64,000 bases of DNA from Gnetum montanum (Eukaryota > Streptophyta > Gnetopsida > Gnetales > Gnetaceae), in NCBI GenBank assembly GCA_015680685.1, contig MNCI01016273.1, positions 1,294,273-1,358,272 on the forward strand, read 5' to 3'. A program made the position numbers and the translations under genes. Shown one piece after another: positions 43,441 through 53,860 of this stretch (position 1 is the first letter of the stretch; each line of letters begins with the position of its first letter). The notes beneath the pieces were generated by a model, which was not told where the DNA came from, did not search any database, and worked only from the letters and a program-made list of their open reading frames with translations.

Positions 43441-46400
43441 ATGGCACCTAAGGTTAAATGAAAGAATGCTAAGTTGGCCAGGATTGACGAGATGCAGGAA
43501 AGTTTGTAGTGGATTTCATAGGCCAGAGTAGAAGCTCTAGAAGTTACTTTGCTTAACTAGTAAGTCTTTGTCCACCCTTTTATGCTATTGTCATGTTTGT
43601 TGCAGCGTCATGGTTTGTATATTTTGGGTTCTTATGTTGGTCAGGCGTTAATGTCTATTTGTACGAACTGAACTATTGTTATGGAGGTTTAGGTGATACG
43701 GAATAATGTTGTGCAAAGATAATTTATAGTGTGTAGATGTAATGTAATCAGAGTTTTATAACAATTATATATTGCACTGGAGTAATATGCAGTATTTGCC
43801 TTCATCGTCGTCGTCAAAGATGGACCTTGAGCGCTTACAAGGGTTTAGGTAGTTTTGGCTATGTCTCCAATATAGGCTGTAATTTTCCAAGAATTGTGTG
43901 ATCCCTAGTGTGGTGTAACAAATATTCATGCTTATATTTTGTCTAACAGTAGTACATTTATATCCTACAGCATCATGCTAAAGCCCATCCTAATCGTCTT
44001 GGACATCGTGGGCATTCTGTGCTGCGTTCATGTCCCCGCGGCCAATGTTCCTCCTCCTAACGCTCATCTAAAGGAGGAGGTGGTGTGGTTCCAAAGAGGC
44101 ACACTAGATTTTCTGTAATTTTTGGTTCGCAATTATAGCGTAATCGTCTGGTCGCATCTACCATGTGATGAAGCTACTACTATTTTAGAGATGCTATTAG
44201 TTGGTTCAACGCAAAGCGTCTTAACATTTCTGTCGGACGATGCGGTTGAAACTATGCGGGTGCAAGATTGCGAACAGAATGTTAGGGGTTTAAGGCATTT
44301 AAGTTGGATCTAGGAAATGCCTAGGTTTAACTGTTATCACTTCTATAACACTCTGTTCATGGCCTGTCATCCCATAACCTATTTCCAGAATCCACCTGGT
44401 AGTGTGTATTACGTAGGTGGGTAAGTTTCGTTTCACTCCACAGTATTGTAATGCTAACTACTATTTATATGCATATTGAGCATAAAGAGTTGTTTGTATT
44501 CCCTGCCATAGGTTCTTTATCAATGAAAGCGGCTTATGGGCAATAATGATACGTTGTTGTTGGCCGAGAGGGCTATAAGGGAGTTTGCCTCCATCAGCAA
44601 TGTGCGGGTTTCCGTCATGGAACATTTGGCATTCAAGATCCCAGAATACCCTACCCATTATGCCGACTTCTTTTCTAGATGCAAGAAACTCGGATGGCTG
44701 GAGAGGAAGTGGACTTTGGACCCTCCCCTTATCATTGCAGATGTGCAAAGGAAAATACCCCCGTTTCCTTTACCTTTCAAGACTAGTAAGCGTTCTGGTA
44801 ATGATGGATTGGATCAATGTTTGTCAATGTGTGATGATGATGTGAAATTGTCTTGGTTTAGGTTTAACTATGGTTTTGTGTTAATAGTCAGGGAATCGAG
44901 GGAGATTACGATCATGGCTTCCGGTCACGAGGCTAGCAGTCTCTTCTTCTGTTATGGTGACATAAAGGAGGCACAACATTGGTTCCGCCATAGAGCAGCC
45001 CCAATTGTAGTAACTAATAACATTTGGAAAGCTAGACTAATGGACCTTTTCTTGGCCATAACCCATGATGCTACTACTAGAGAAATGTTGACCCTAGTCA
45101 ACTCCTTTAGCGAGGAAGCCGAGCGTGTCTGCATACGTGTACTTAATGTGTGTGTAAATTTTGATATTGATGCTCAGCTATTCGCCGATCTCTTTAGGGT
45201 CCTCTCTGATGGTTTCCCCATAGATGAAAAGTCGAAGAGGAGCTCCAAGCTCTAGAAAGAGATAGAGGAGTGGTTGTGGGTTCAAAAAGAAACTAAAGGG
45301 ATCCCTGGTGATAAGATTGAGTTGGAGGTGGCCAACACCATTTACCTCCTTTTCCAGGCCCGAGCCTTCCCTAAGACACTCTCGCAAGGGAGATTCCTCA
45401 CCATCGAGCAGGCCTAAATTATGCAAGAGGTCTTAGAGGAAGGGACACGCTTTAATTGGGCAAGCTATTTTTCCGAAGGCTTACATGTTGAGATGGTCAG
45501 GATTCTCCTGATGCTTGAAACCCATTTCAACGTGCATTTTGCCTTATTCATAGCCTACTTTTGGCATTTTTCTGAATTTTTGGTGGTCCAGAAAAATGGG
45601 GTCTGGGTGCAACAAGATTGCACCCAGATTTCTAAACCATGGATCTCCCATATTTTCGGAACTATCCAGTCGCAAGACCCTCCTAAGGGGATCGGGGAGT
45701 CATTATTGGTAATGACTAGAAGTATGGTGACACCTCGAATGCGGGGACAAGATAGTGTGGGTGGTGCACCCCCCTCTTACACTGGAGATGCTTTGAGAGG
45801 GAAGTGCCTGGCTGCTAAAATAGTGGATTCATCAGTGCCGCGGAAAAGGCCTCATTTAATCGAGGGATCTGCTAAGCCAATGAGTGGTGTCAGAAAAAAG
45901 ATGCAAATCAGGTTCTAGCGGAGTATTCTTCTACGTGGTAAGTGTCCAAATGTATTAGCAGTTATGGTTTGTGTAGAGACATTGTAGCATAACATTTGTT
46001 GAACAAAAGTGAAATCTTATGTTAACTAGTCATGTTGTATAACAGCGAGGGAAAAAATTGTAGACCGGTTGACCCTTGAAATAGGGGCTATGGTCTTACA
46101 GCGCAAAGAAGGGACCTCAATCTCTGAAGAAGAGGCCCTAGTTAATAAGGCGAGGAGTACACAACCTCCTGTGCATGAAGAGGAAATAGCTGTGGAGGGT
46201 GCCGAAATCCTTTTGGCTGGAGTTAACCGAGGCAAGTGATTTGTTACTTGATAAAATTAATTTTGGTTTTTTCACGACGCAATGGTAGATCCTAGACAAA
46301 TTCTACAGGTTGTATTGATCATTGTAATGTCTTATTCATAACTTTTATTTTGCGTAACAGGTGACTAGAGCGTGCCCTTGACAACAGTGGCGACTCAGTC

Positions 46401-47697
46401 TTGGGGCAAATTTCCTGATAAATTCGCCTTTATGGAAGGTGTCGTCCAAGACATGATCAATTTCTTAGAGCGCATTGATCTGGAAGTTGGTACGCTACAA
46501 TCATTACACAAAGGTTATTTTACTATGAAATTATGCTATCTAATTATGCCTAACTATTATTCTCTATGTTATTAGGAGCTCGCCTCAGGTGGGACTCGTC
46601 AAAGCCTATCGATTTAGACACCACCGAGCCCTCATCAGAAGCGCCTATCGTGTCGTACAACATTTAAGATGAGATACGTAAATGTGCTTTATGATCAACT
46701 CACTCCTTATGGGAATGCCAAAATGTAAACGAGGACCTCTAGAAGAGATTGCCAAGGTCGGAAAAGGAGAGAGTGGCTTTGCACGATGAGGTTGGGGATC
46801 TAAGATCCCGGAATGAATTCCTGCAAGCCCAGGAGACGGGAAGCGAGGACTGGAGGACAGCTGTCATTAACTATGCCTGTTATTGGGCTGTCGTTAGGAA
46901 TAGTGTCCAAAATAGTCGTGAACTAGTTGAACAACGTATGCAAATAGACCTCCTTGCTCAAAAGAACTAGGACTGAAAGGACTTTAGCGCGAGCATTCAA
47001 GAGCGGGGGCAGACGCAGAAAGATCAAAAACAAGTCTACAAATGAGAAAGTGCTACCTACCATCAACATTATAGGGACTCTGTCATCGAGGCTCAATCCC
47101 TTTGGCTGTTTCTCGATGTTATTGGTGCTTCCAAGACATTTAAAAAGTTCTAGAAGCAAGTGATGGTGAGTGCCTCTCTGGAAAGGGAAGTGACTCTTCC
47201 TCGAGGCGAGACTACTGTCCCTTCTTTCTTTCCTGAACCACCCTGATGGACTCCCATGGAGAAGGGGAAGGTCAAGGATGGAACTAATCTAGGGAACAGG
47301 GTTTGGTCTGAGCTTACCGAGGATGAAATCATGCAACATCTATGGATTGGCTTAGAACAAGTCCCCTTTGCTGTTGATGCAAGACCATCACGGGTAAGTT
47401 GTAGTATTATTACATTTTTGTTATACCTAGTTTTGATGATGACGATGTTAATCTCTGTACCATGTTTGATCGCAGGAACGACCTAGGGAGATTCCTCAAC
47501 AGGATGAAGCTAACGAAGGTGGTGGTCCTTGTGAAGAGGGTTTACAGGAAATAGAGCATGCTGAAGGGTCTCACGAAGAGGACTGTCCTTATGAAGGGGT
47601 TGCTCGTGCAAAGGGTGGGCTCTATGAGGATGACCTCCTTAGAGTAGAAGTTGAACTAGGGGATACAAGAGATAATGGTAGTAAGGGGGATGCGTAA
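43441..47697 (+). pseudogene. Antisense spliced gene of element G: HAD (FCP1/NIF-like) domain plus coiled-coil protein
   Basis: Opposite strand to gag-pol. Eight exons: 43441-43559, 43971-44420, 44512-44797, 44888-45937, 46046-46231, 46361-46489, 46576-47393, 47476-47697. Six introns are GT-AG and one (46232-46360) GC-AG. Phases 2,2,1,1,1,1,0 join without loss of frame except a 1-base break near 44535, for about 1,086 codons. Exon 2 has PILIVLDIVGILC, FQRGTLDFLQFL, VIVWSHLPCDEATTILEMLL and FYNTLFM...FQNPP, the order and spacing of a plant FCP1/NIF-type HAD domain. The second acidic/Asn residue of DLNG is Val, and DDSP is replaced, so it is probably catalytically dead. The long open frame 44536-45255 holds the middle. 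Exon 4 also has FNWASYFSEGLHVEMV, loosely like plant transposon-protein domains, and PRKRPHL/RKK basic patches (nuclear import?). Exon 6 is coiled-coil-like (EKERVALHDEVGDLRSRNEF). Exon 8 is acidic. Nonsense codons are almost all one C-to-T or G-to-A step from a sense codon. Homologous to 30075-35101. Confidence 0.82.
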
Positions 47698-48585
47698 TGA
47701 ATTAGCCTCGGATTTTATTGTGGTGTAACAAGACAAGAGACTATATTTCTTTCTTTAACGTATTTGAAACAAGTTTCGGTATTAATTTCAATGTTCCTTT
47801 TGTTGTTTTTTCTTTATGTAAAGCGTATCATAGGTTTTAACGTTATGATAAATTGTGATTAGTTTTAAGAGCATAACATCAATGTGGCTACTAGTTTGAA
47901 GCCATTGCAAGTTGTTAAATTGTCCTAATGTAAAGCATAAATGACATCGCTAGTTTAGAGCCATTTCAGGGCCCGATTTTTTTTAGTAGTTTAAGGTGCC
48001 AAGTGTAAACAAATTTCTAGTACAGAGCGTAAAGGAAATTCAGGGCATAAATGAAATTCAAATACACAGCGTAAATGAAATTCAAGTACATAGCATAAAT
48101 GACATTGCTAGTTTAAGGCCATTTCAGGCCTTGGATAGTTTAAGGCCATTTTGGGCCTCTTTTTTTAGTTTAAGGTTTGAAGAGTAAGCGTAAATTTAAT
48201 TCCTATATAAAGCATGAATGAAATTTTCGTTCCAAATGTAAATGGTATTTAGATACAAAGGGTAAGTGAAGTTGCTAGTTTAACCATTTCGGGCCTTAGC
48301 TGATTCAAATGCCACACGTAAATGAAGTCGCTAGTTTAGGGCCATTTCAGGCCTTGGTGTAATTCAGATGTGAAATGCAGATAAGGTTGCTAGTTTAAGG
48401 CCATTTTGGGCCTTGGCGTAATTTGGATAAAGAAAATAGAAACATAAAGCACAAAGATAATCAAGAGCGTAATGAAACTAGCTTGTGAAAAGTGTAAATA
48501 CATGCATAAACATAAGATGTATAAACAATAAGAGTAAACAAAGTGATTGATGAGACCATAGTAGCTAGGCAACATTGTTTACCTG
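47698..48585. repeat. AGTTTAAGGCCATTTTGGGCC-type repeats between antisense gene and protease, element G
   Basis: From about 47880 to 48430 the word CTAGTTTAAGGCCATTT(C/T)(A/G)GGCC(T/C)T recurs (clear copies near 47950, 48107, 48137, 48320, 48387), mixed with a second word, GCGTAAATGAAATTC, repeated near 48029, 48067 and with variants to 48330. No coding potential is seen. Position equals 35420-35645 of element F. Confidence 0.65.
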
Positions 48586-49419
48586 CTAACTCTGTAACTG
48601 TTTCTTAATTTCCTTCATCTTTAACGACGCGTAAGGACGGGGAGGTTTATGCCCCTTTTCCTTCGCATCACAATGTTCCCCTGGGAATGGTAGTTCGGCC
48701 CAAGTTAGTTCATCATCAGCCACTGTTTCAACTTGCTCAGGTACTGGAACAGGGGATTGATTCTCAGGCATTTTGATCTCTGACCCTTGTTCTATCTTTA
48801 TGTTATTAATAGCCTGAGGGGTTATTTCATCACCGTGGATAACCACTTCTCCTCCTGTGTAAGGCAAACGGATTTCCTAATGAATGGGTGATGAAACTAC
48901 CCTCAATTGAGCTAACCAAGACTTCCCAAAAATCAAATTAAATCCAAGCATTTCTTTGACCATGATAAACGTGGTGTCTGTGGGAAACTGGTCCCTTCCC
49001 ACAAAGTTGATATGGATGGTCCCTTTGACCTACACCCATGCCCCGTTGAATGACTTTAGGCATGACGTCGTTGTAGGACTAATTTGATCAATCAAGCCTA
49101 ATTTATCCACTATGGGATAAGGGATGACATTAGTGGCCACCCCGTCATCTACATGTACACTCCAGATGCAATGCTGGCTGACCCAGATGATGATGAACAC
49201 GGGTGACATTGTCACCTGACCCTCAGGATTGTCCTTAATGGATTCGTCATGAAAGGTCAATGGGGTGGGATCAAGTTTCTTAGTGATAGGGGGAAGCATA
49301 ATAGAGTGGATTTCTTCTTCGTCTACTGGTAGGATTTCTTCCATAGGTATGGACATTAGCATGCGTTCCATAGCCTCACGATGTGCTTGCGACATCATGA
49401 GCAAGTCATATAGGCTCAA
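48586..49419 (-). pseudogene. Protease region of element G
   Basis: Minus strand: an N-terminal SLYDLLMMSQAHREAMERML helix-like stretch, TPLTFHDESIKDNPEG, then the retropepsin active site VHVDDGVATNVIPYPIVDKLGL (about 49160-49100) and LKSFNGAWV. The domain closes with LGFNLIFGKSWLAQLRVV (about 48960-48905) and GGEVVIHGDE. Asp-Asp-Gly with a following Asn-Val-Ile-Pro is acceptable for Tat proteases. The last open piece, 48586-48867, is an acidic, Pro-rich tail that would lead into pol. Confidence 0.8.
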
Positions 49420-50060
49420 TATTATATTTTTTTGTTTCTGAGCTTATTTGACTTGTGCCAGGGCATCAAAGAGATCTTCCCATGATCGGGTTGTTTGTCA
49501 CCCTTTTCCTCTTCCATTCGCCCTAGGAGGCGAATTTCGTGTGGAGTGACATTGGGTCAAGGGTTACGCTTCCTTTGGCCCAGGGGAGATAATTGCTTTT
49601 GTGTAACCTCTTTGTTCTTGAAAAGTGGAGGTAAAGGTACAAAAGTGAGGGGTCAAGGTTTGGGTAATCCCAGTGTAAGAGGTCCCTTGACCACATCGAC
49701 AGTAATGGTAAGAGGGTTTGACTTAGAAGATTGCCCCTGGACAAGAGGGGCGGTTGATATTTTTGGCACTCTGATGACTAAGGGTGCCTTGGGTGTAGTC
49801 GTGGGTTGGGCCATGGATTTAATGATTACGAGCTATCGGGAAGCATTCTGAGATGATGTTCGAAGGATGAAAGGGTGCCTTGGAGTGCCACTTGTCGACA
49901 CTGATGAACCTATTTTTTGGGTTGAGTAATTTTGCATTCACAACATAAATGGTTGCCTTGGGTGCACCTAATTATTGCCCTCTGCTCCTACCACATTGAT
50001 TATGTACCTTGCGTTGTTTGCATTCAACAGATCTTGGTACACATGCATGGCCTATGTTTC
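49420..50060 (-). pseudogene. gag-protease linker of element G
   Basis: Between the gag zinc-finger-like motif and the protease the minus strand encodes a low-complexity Ser/Thr/Pro/Lys-rich linker (for example SSQNASR, RLHKSNYLPWAKGSVTL) with stops. Element F has the same linker at 54050-54720 (open piece 54507-54710). Plus-strand open frames here are shadows. Confidence 0.5.
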
Positions 50061-52312
50061 TGGGCATGTCGGGCTACTGCTATCTAAAATCAAGTTACCT
50101 TGATATATCAGACGTTTAATGTCATCCTTCAATAGCTAACAGTAGTCCGTGTCATGGCCACACAGTTGGTGGTAGTCGCAGAATCAGTCTAGCTTAAAGT
50201 TCTTGGGCACAGGTGGTTCATTCAGTTTGGCTAAAGAGACATTCTTGAGTAGCTCACAGTGGCGCCTGTGGTGTTTCAGGGCCTCCTTGGACACCACCTT
50301 GTGCCGAATGTGGCAAGTTGCCAATAATTTCTTTAGAAGTTCTGAACGCTTCACAGGTAGAGTTGTGTAACTTGAGTGATCTTTACGGTCAAATTTTGAC
50401 TTTGGTTGTGGAGATTCTTTGGGGGCAGAAGAAGCTTTTTGATTGGTGCCATTGGAGCTAGTTGTCGGCTCGGCTGGCTCCACAGTTGTTTTCTTGTTAT
50501 TGTTATTTTTCTTCTTGGCCCCTTCAGCAACTGCTCCCACTATCATTGTTGTGGCTTTGCCTTTATCCTTACCTTTACTATGGGAATTCTTGTAGACCAC
50601 ATACGTTGGATCTTTACTAGCCTCTACTACGTCTTGGATGCTCTTAGTTTGAGAAAAGGCTTGGCTGAGGGAATGGGGAGCAAGGTAATACAACTTACAC
50701 TTAATAAAGTCATTGACCGCTCCCTTCAAGATTTCCAAGAGATGGGCCTCCGTGATGGGTTCACGGATTTCGTTCAAGGTGGCACTCCACCACTGTATAA
50801 ACTTTTGGACTAACTCGAGCGGGTCTTGCTTAACTCCCATAAGTTGGTCCAATGTGACCTCTGGCTTCAATTTTTTTTTGAAACAAGTCACAAACTGGGT
50901 TACAGTTCTTCCAAAGTTAAAATGGAAGCGCGTGGAAGTGCTCGATACCAATCCAGATATTTACCCATTAAGGACATAGAAAAGACATGGATTATAGTAT
51001 GTGGCCATTGTTGCAACAATAAGGACTCTGATCTAAAGGTGATGAGGTGGGCGTTGGGATCACCTTCCCCATTGTATTTTGTGAAATGAGGAAGGGGCAT
51101 CCTAGATGGCAACGACAGGACTAGGATTACTAGACTGATAGGATTGTCATGGTAGAAATCCATGACTTGTACCATGTCAAAACCAGTAGCCTTGAGGTGC
51201 TTAACCTCCTCTATAAGGGTCTGAATGAGCTAGAAAGCTTGATCCATACCCGTAGGCGATGAAGTTGTTTATGGAATGGAAGGAAGAGCCACACCAGGTG
51301 GTAGGACGAAGGTAGCGGTTTTGCCAATAGTCGTTGCCATCGGAAGAGTCCCTGTAGGTTGTGTTTCCTGTGGCAGCCACCATCCGGTGGCTGGTGTAGA
51401 TGGAGCTACTGCTATTGGTTGTGCTATTGGATACGCTGTTTGCATAGCTAGAGGCATGAGCAGCAATCCCATAGCTGGGTTTAGCATTTGTGGAACCTGA
51501 CTTTGATGGTGGGGATGGTGGTGCATTTGTGCCAGATGGGCAATAAGGGAGATGTTGGGGGTCCACCACGTGGTGGCGGCAGGCTCTGTCATATAAGTCG
51601 GGAGCAAAGTCAGTGTTGTAGATAATTGGGTTGTAGGTGCCACATGTACATGTGATGACACAGGTGTAGGCACATGGTGAGGTGGGTTAGGTAATTGCGC
51701 CCACTGAGGAATGATTTGTGCTGGACCTTCACCTGGTAGTGTAGTCGGAGAGAGAAAGTGTAGACTTCGCGAATGTGAGATTCGATCAATATTGGACAAT
51801 GTCAGAGGCGTGGTAACCATGAACAATGGGTTTATGCGAGACGTTGTGGAAGGAGGGGCCATGGTAAAATCAGCATGACTGCCTCTTTCAGAGCGAGATT
51901 CTAGATTGTCTTGTCCATCGTGAAGCGTTTCATCATAGAACAAGGCCTCTAGCTATTTTGGCGATGGCTTAGCCATCAACATTTGATCTATGATCCACTT
52001 TTGTTGATCTATCAGGGGGATGAAAGTGCTAGGCATAGGAATGAGTTCTTTCCTATTACAATACATGAACTCGTACTCTTATTTTTCCTCGACTTCTTAT
52101 GGATACAAAGGTAGGTTTTCCGCTAGCTTAGTGCAGAGGAAATTGTACTATTCCCTATGCTGAGCTTGTCCCTCAGGCTCCTTGTTTTGTAGACTGAGGG
52201 AGTGGCGTGGTCGCATTGGACTAGTTGGTTGCTCGACCATAGGAGGCGTAACTTGCAGAGTCCAAGGGTTTTCAAGATTGGCAGTGTCAACGGCTATGGT
52301 TGATGTAACCAT
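50061..52312 (-). pseudogene. gag of element G
   Basis: Proposed start ATG 52312 (MVTSTIAVDTANLENPWTLQ). An N-terminal Pro-rich part reaches 51269, with four stops before 51943. The capsid-like core is HFTKYNGEGDPNAHLITFRSE and MGKYLDWYRALP near 51070-50930, then after a 1-base frameshift near 50910 FVTCFKKKLKPEVTLDQLMGVKQ, VQKFIQWW, LAPHSLSQAFSQTKSIQDVV. A Lys/Asn-rich stretch follows, then the end FCDYHQLCGHDTDYC.LLKDDIKRLIYQG (about 50180-50090), the CX2HX4-5HX4-5C finger typical of Tat gag. Stops mostly stand for Gln, Arg or Trp. Confidence 0.85.
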
Positions 52313-52533
52313 TTTTGAAATAATGATGATAAATATGAAGATCGGAAAGATAAAGGCAAACTAAGATAATAATCGGGCCTTTTTATCTCGTAGGATTCCA
52401 AAGGAATCATCGAAGCAACTGATCTGCACCACATAATTCCGTAAACAACCTTGGAGGTATTACGTTTACGTTGATTGAAAATGGGTACAGAAAGCTTACA
52501 AGACTACCCGTAGAATGCAGATTAGCTATGAAG

Positions 52534-52551
52534 CCCCTCCTTCTAGCACCA
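52534..52551 (-). other. Primer binding site of element G
   Basis: Minus strand TGGTGCTAGAAGGAGGGG, six bases after the 5' LTR. Its complement ends in CCA like a tRNA 3' end. I cannot assign the tRNA with certainty. Element F has a decayed copy at the same distance from its LTR, so the site was used by the whole group. Confidence 0.65.
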
Positions 52552-52557
52552 GAAAAT

Positions 52558-53855
52558 TGTAACGATGGAAAATGTCGATTGCTGAAATACCAAAAGAAAA
52601 TCCGTGTACATAGTACTAACCTCGGATCCGTGCGAGGACTGTGCTGGAGAGAAAAACGAATCCGAGGTGTCTTAAACAATCTTATCGATTAGATAGGGAC
52701 TTATCTAATTATTAAAAGGTTTGTTAGTAATTTGATGGCTAAACGAAGATTCTTTATAAAGCGATGCAATATCATTAATCCCGAAAGCAATTGAAGACAA
52801 TGCAAACGATTTGGATGAGATTTCCAAATCTGTCTAACTAGGATACAAGGGATCAGATCTGGTGGAGAATATGATCTCAGGATCTGGGATTTAATTTATA
52901 GAAAAAAAAAATGTGTTTGATACAATGATTTTAGGCGGGCTTCGGTTTGGACGAAGCATATGCCAGTAATAAGAAAGTTATAGAAAGATGAAACAACTGA
53001 GGATCAATCTACCTTGATCTAGCCAATCAGGGCACAAGGAAGTCAAACCCATGGGAGAATATCTAGTAGCTAATTGTTTCTGATCAAGAATTCTTGTCAA
53101 TCACCTTCGACGTTCTCACGATTGCTGATTCTCTTTTTGCTCTTTTGCCAACCTTGAAAGAAAAATTTTTACCCACCCCTTTGATCTTCATCAACTAAAG
53201 CATTTATAAAGTTAGGGTCAGGAGAAAAACATGGTTTAGATGATGTGTGTCCTAAACCTACAAGATGCCATTGAGTTGACACGGTGGTTGCTGAAGCTTA
53301 CGACGCCACCTTACGTACTAAAGTGTAATGCATCGTAAACCGGAAATTTGGCAACAGGGATTATGCAACGACACGCTGGAGAGCGTATCACATCGTATAG
53401 ACTGATGTTACTTGTATCACTATTGTCCATGCTTACGCTATGCTGTGCCAGATTATGCTTCATAGCGTAGTCCGTCGTAAAATAGCATGTTTGCAAAGAA
53501 AAATGAAGTGTTTGTTGAAGCCTTGAACATTTGTCATCCCTGATGTTTGCAGCGTACTATTTTCTGACATTACACTGCATAATGCGATGTTACGCTATGT
53601 AGCGTAATACACATAATTTGCCAAAATTTAGGATTTTTTTTGAAATAGATAACTTGTAAAGTTGGAAGTTTTGCCGCTGTGCATCCATCGCTTTGCTCCA
53701 TCTTCTGGAATTTGCTTGTGCTACGCCTTGCAACGTGGTGGGATAGACATTCGACTAAAAAGGAACTTGATGCGCCGTGCCCTATTATGACCCTTTGTCT
53801 AAATCATCAGCCTTTAGCTAAACCGTCGAGGCCTCGAAATTTTCACGGTGTTTCA
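52558..53855 (-). repeat. 5' LTR of element G (1,298 bp)
   Basis: Plus-strand ends TGTAACGATGG and CGGTGTTTCA. By eye it differs from the 3' LTR at very roughly one base in ten, mainly transitions. The palindrome TTACGCTATGTAGCGTAA is kept at 53590-53607. Confidence 0.92.
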
Positions 53856-53860
53856 GGGAT

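Larger units (their letters stand above)
36531..53855 (-). mobile_element. Inner element G: Tat/Ogre-like retrotransposon (17.3 kb) inserted in element F
   Basis: LTRs 36531-37825 and 52558-53855 are flanked by exact GGGAT duplications (36526-36530, 53856-53860). Removing G rejoins the protease frame of F, confirming the nesting. Minus-strand order: 5' LTR, primer site (52534-52551), gag, protease, spacer with antisense gene, RT, RNase H, second RNase H, integrase, repeat-rich 3' region, polypurine tract, 3' LTR. Both length and plan resemble Ogre/Tat elements. All coding regions carry stops; pol keeps long open stretches. Confidence 0.93.

Noticed and set aside
48985-49165. Protease with Asp-Asp-Gly active site as an unusual enzyme
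   Set aside because: DDG/DNG variants are known in Tat-type proteases, and the Asn-Asp-Glu version in F is explained by decay.
49495-51500. Plus-strand open frames opposite gag of element G (49495-49851, 50406-50813, 51276-51500)
   Set aside because: Unlike the antisense gene at 43441-47697 they have no counterpart in element F, no splice-compatible continuation and lie over well-conserved gag codons on the other strand.
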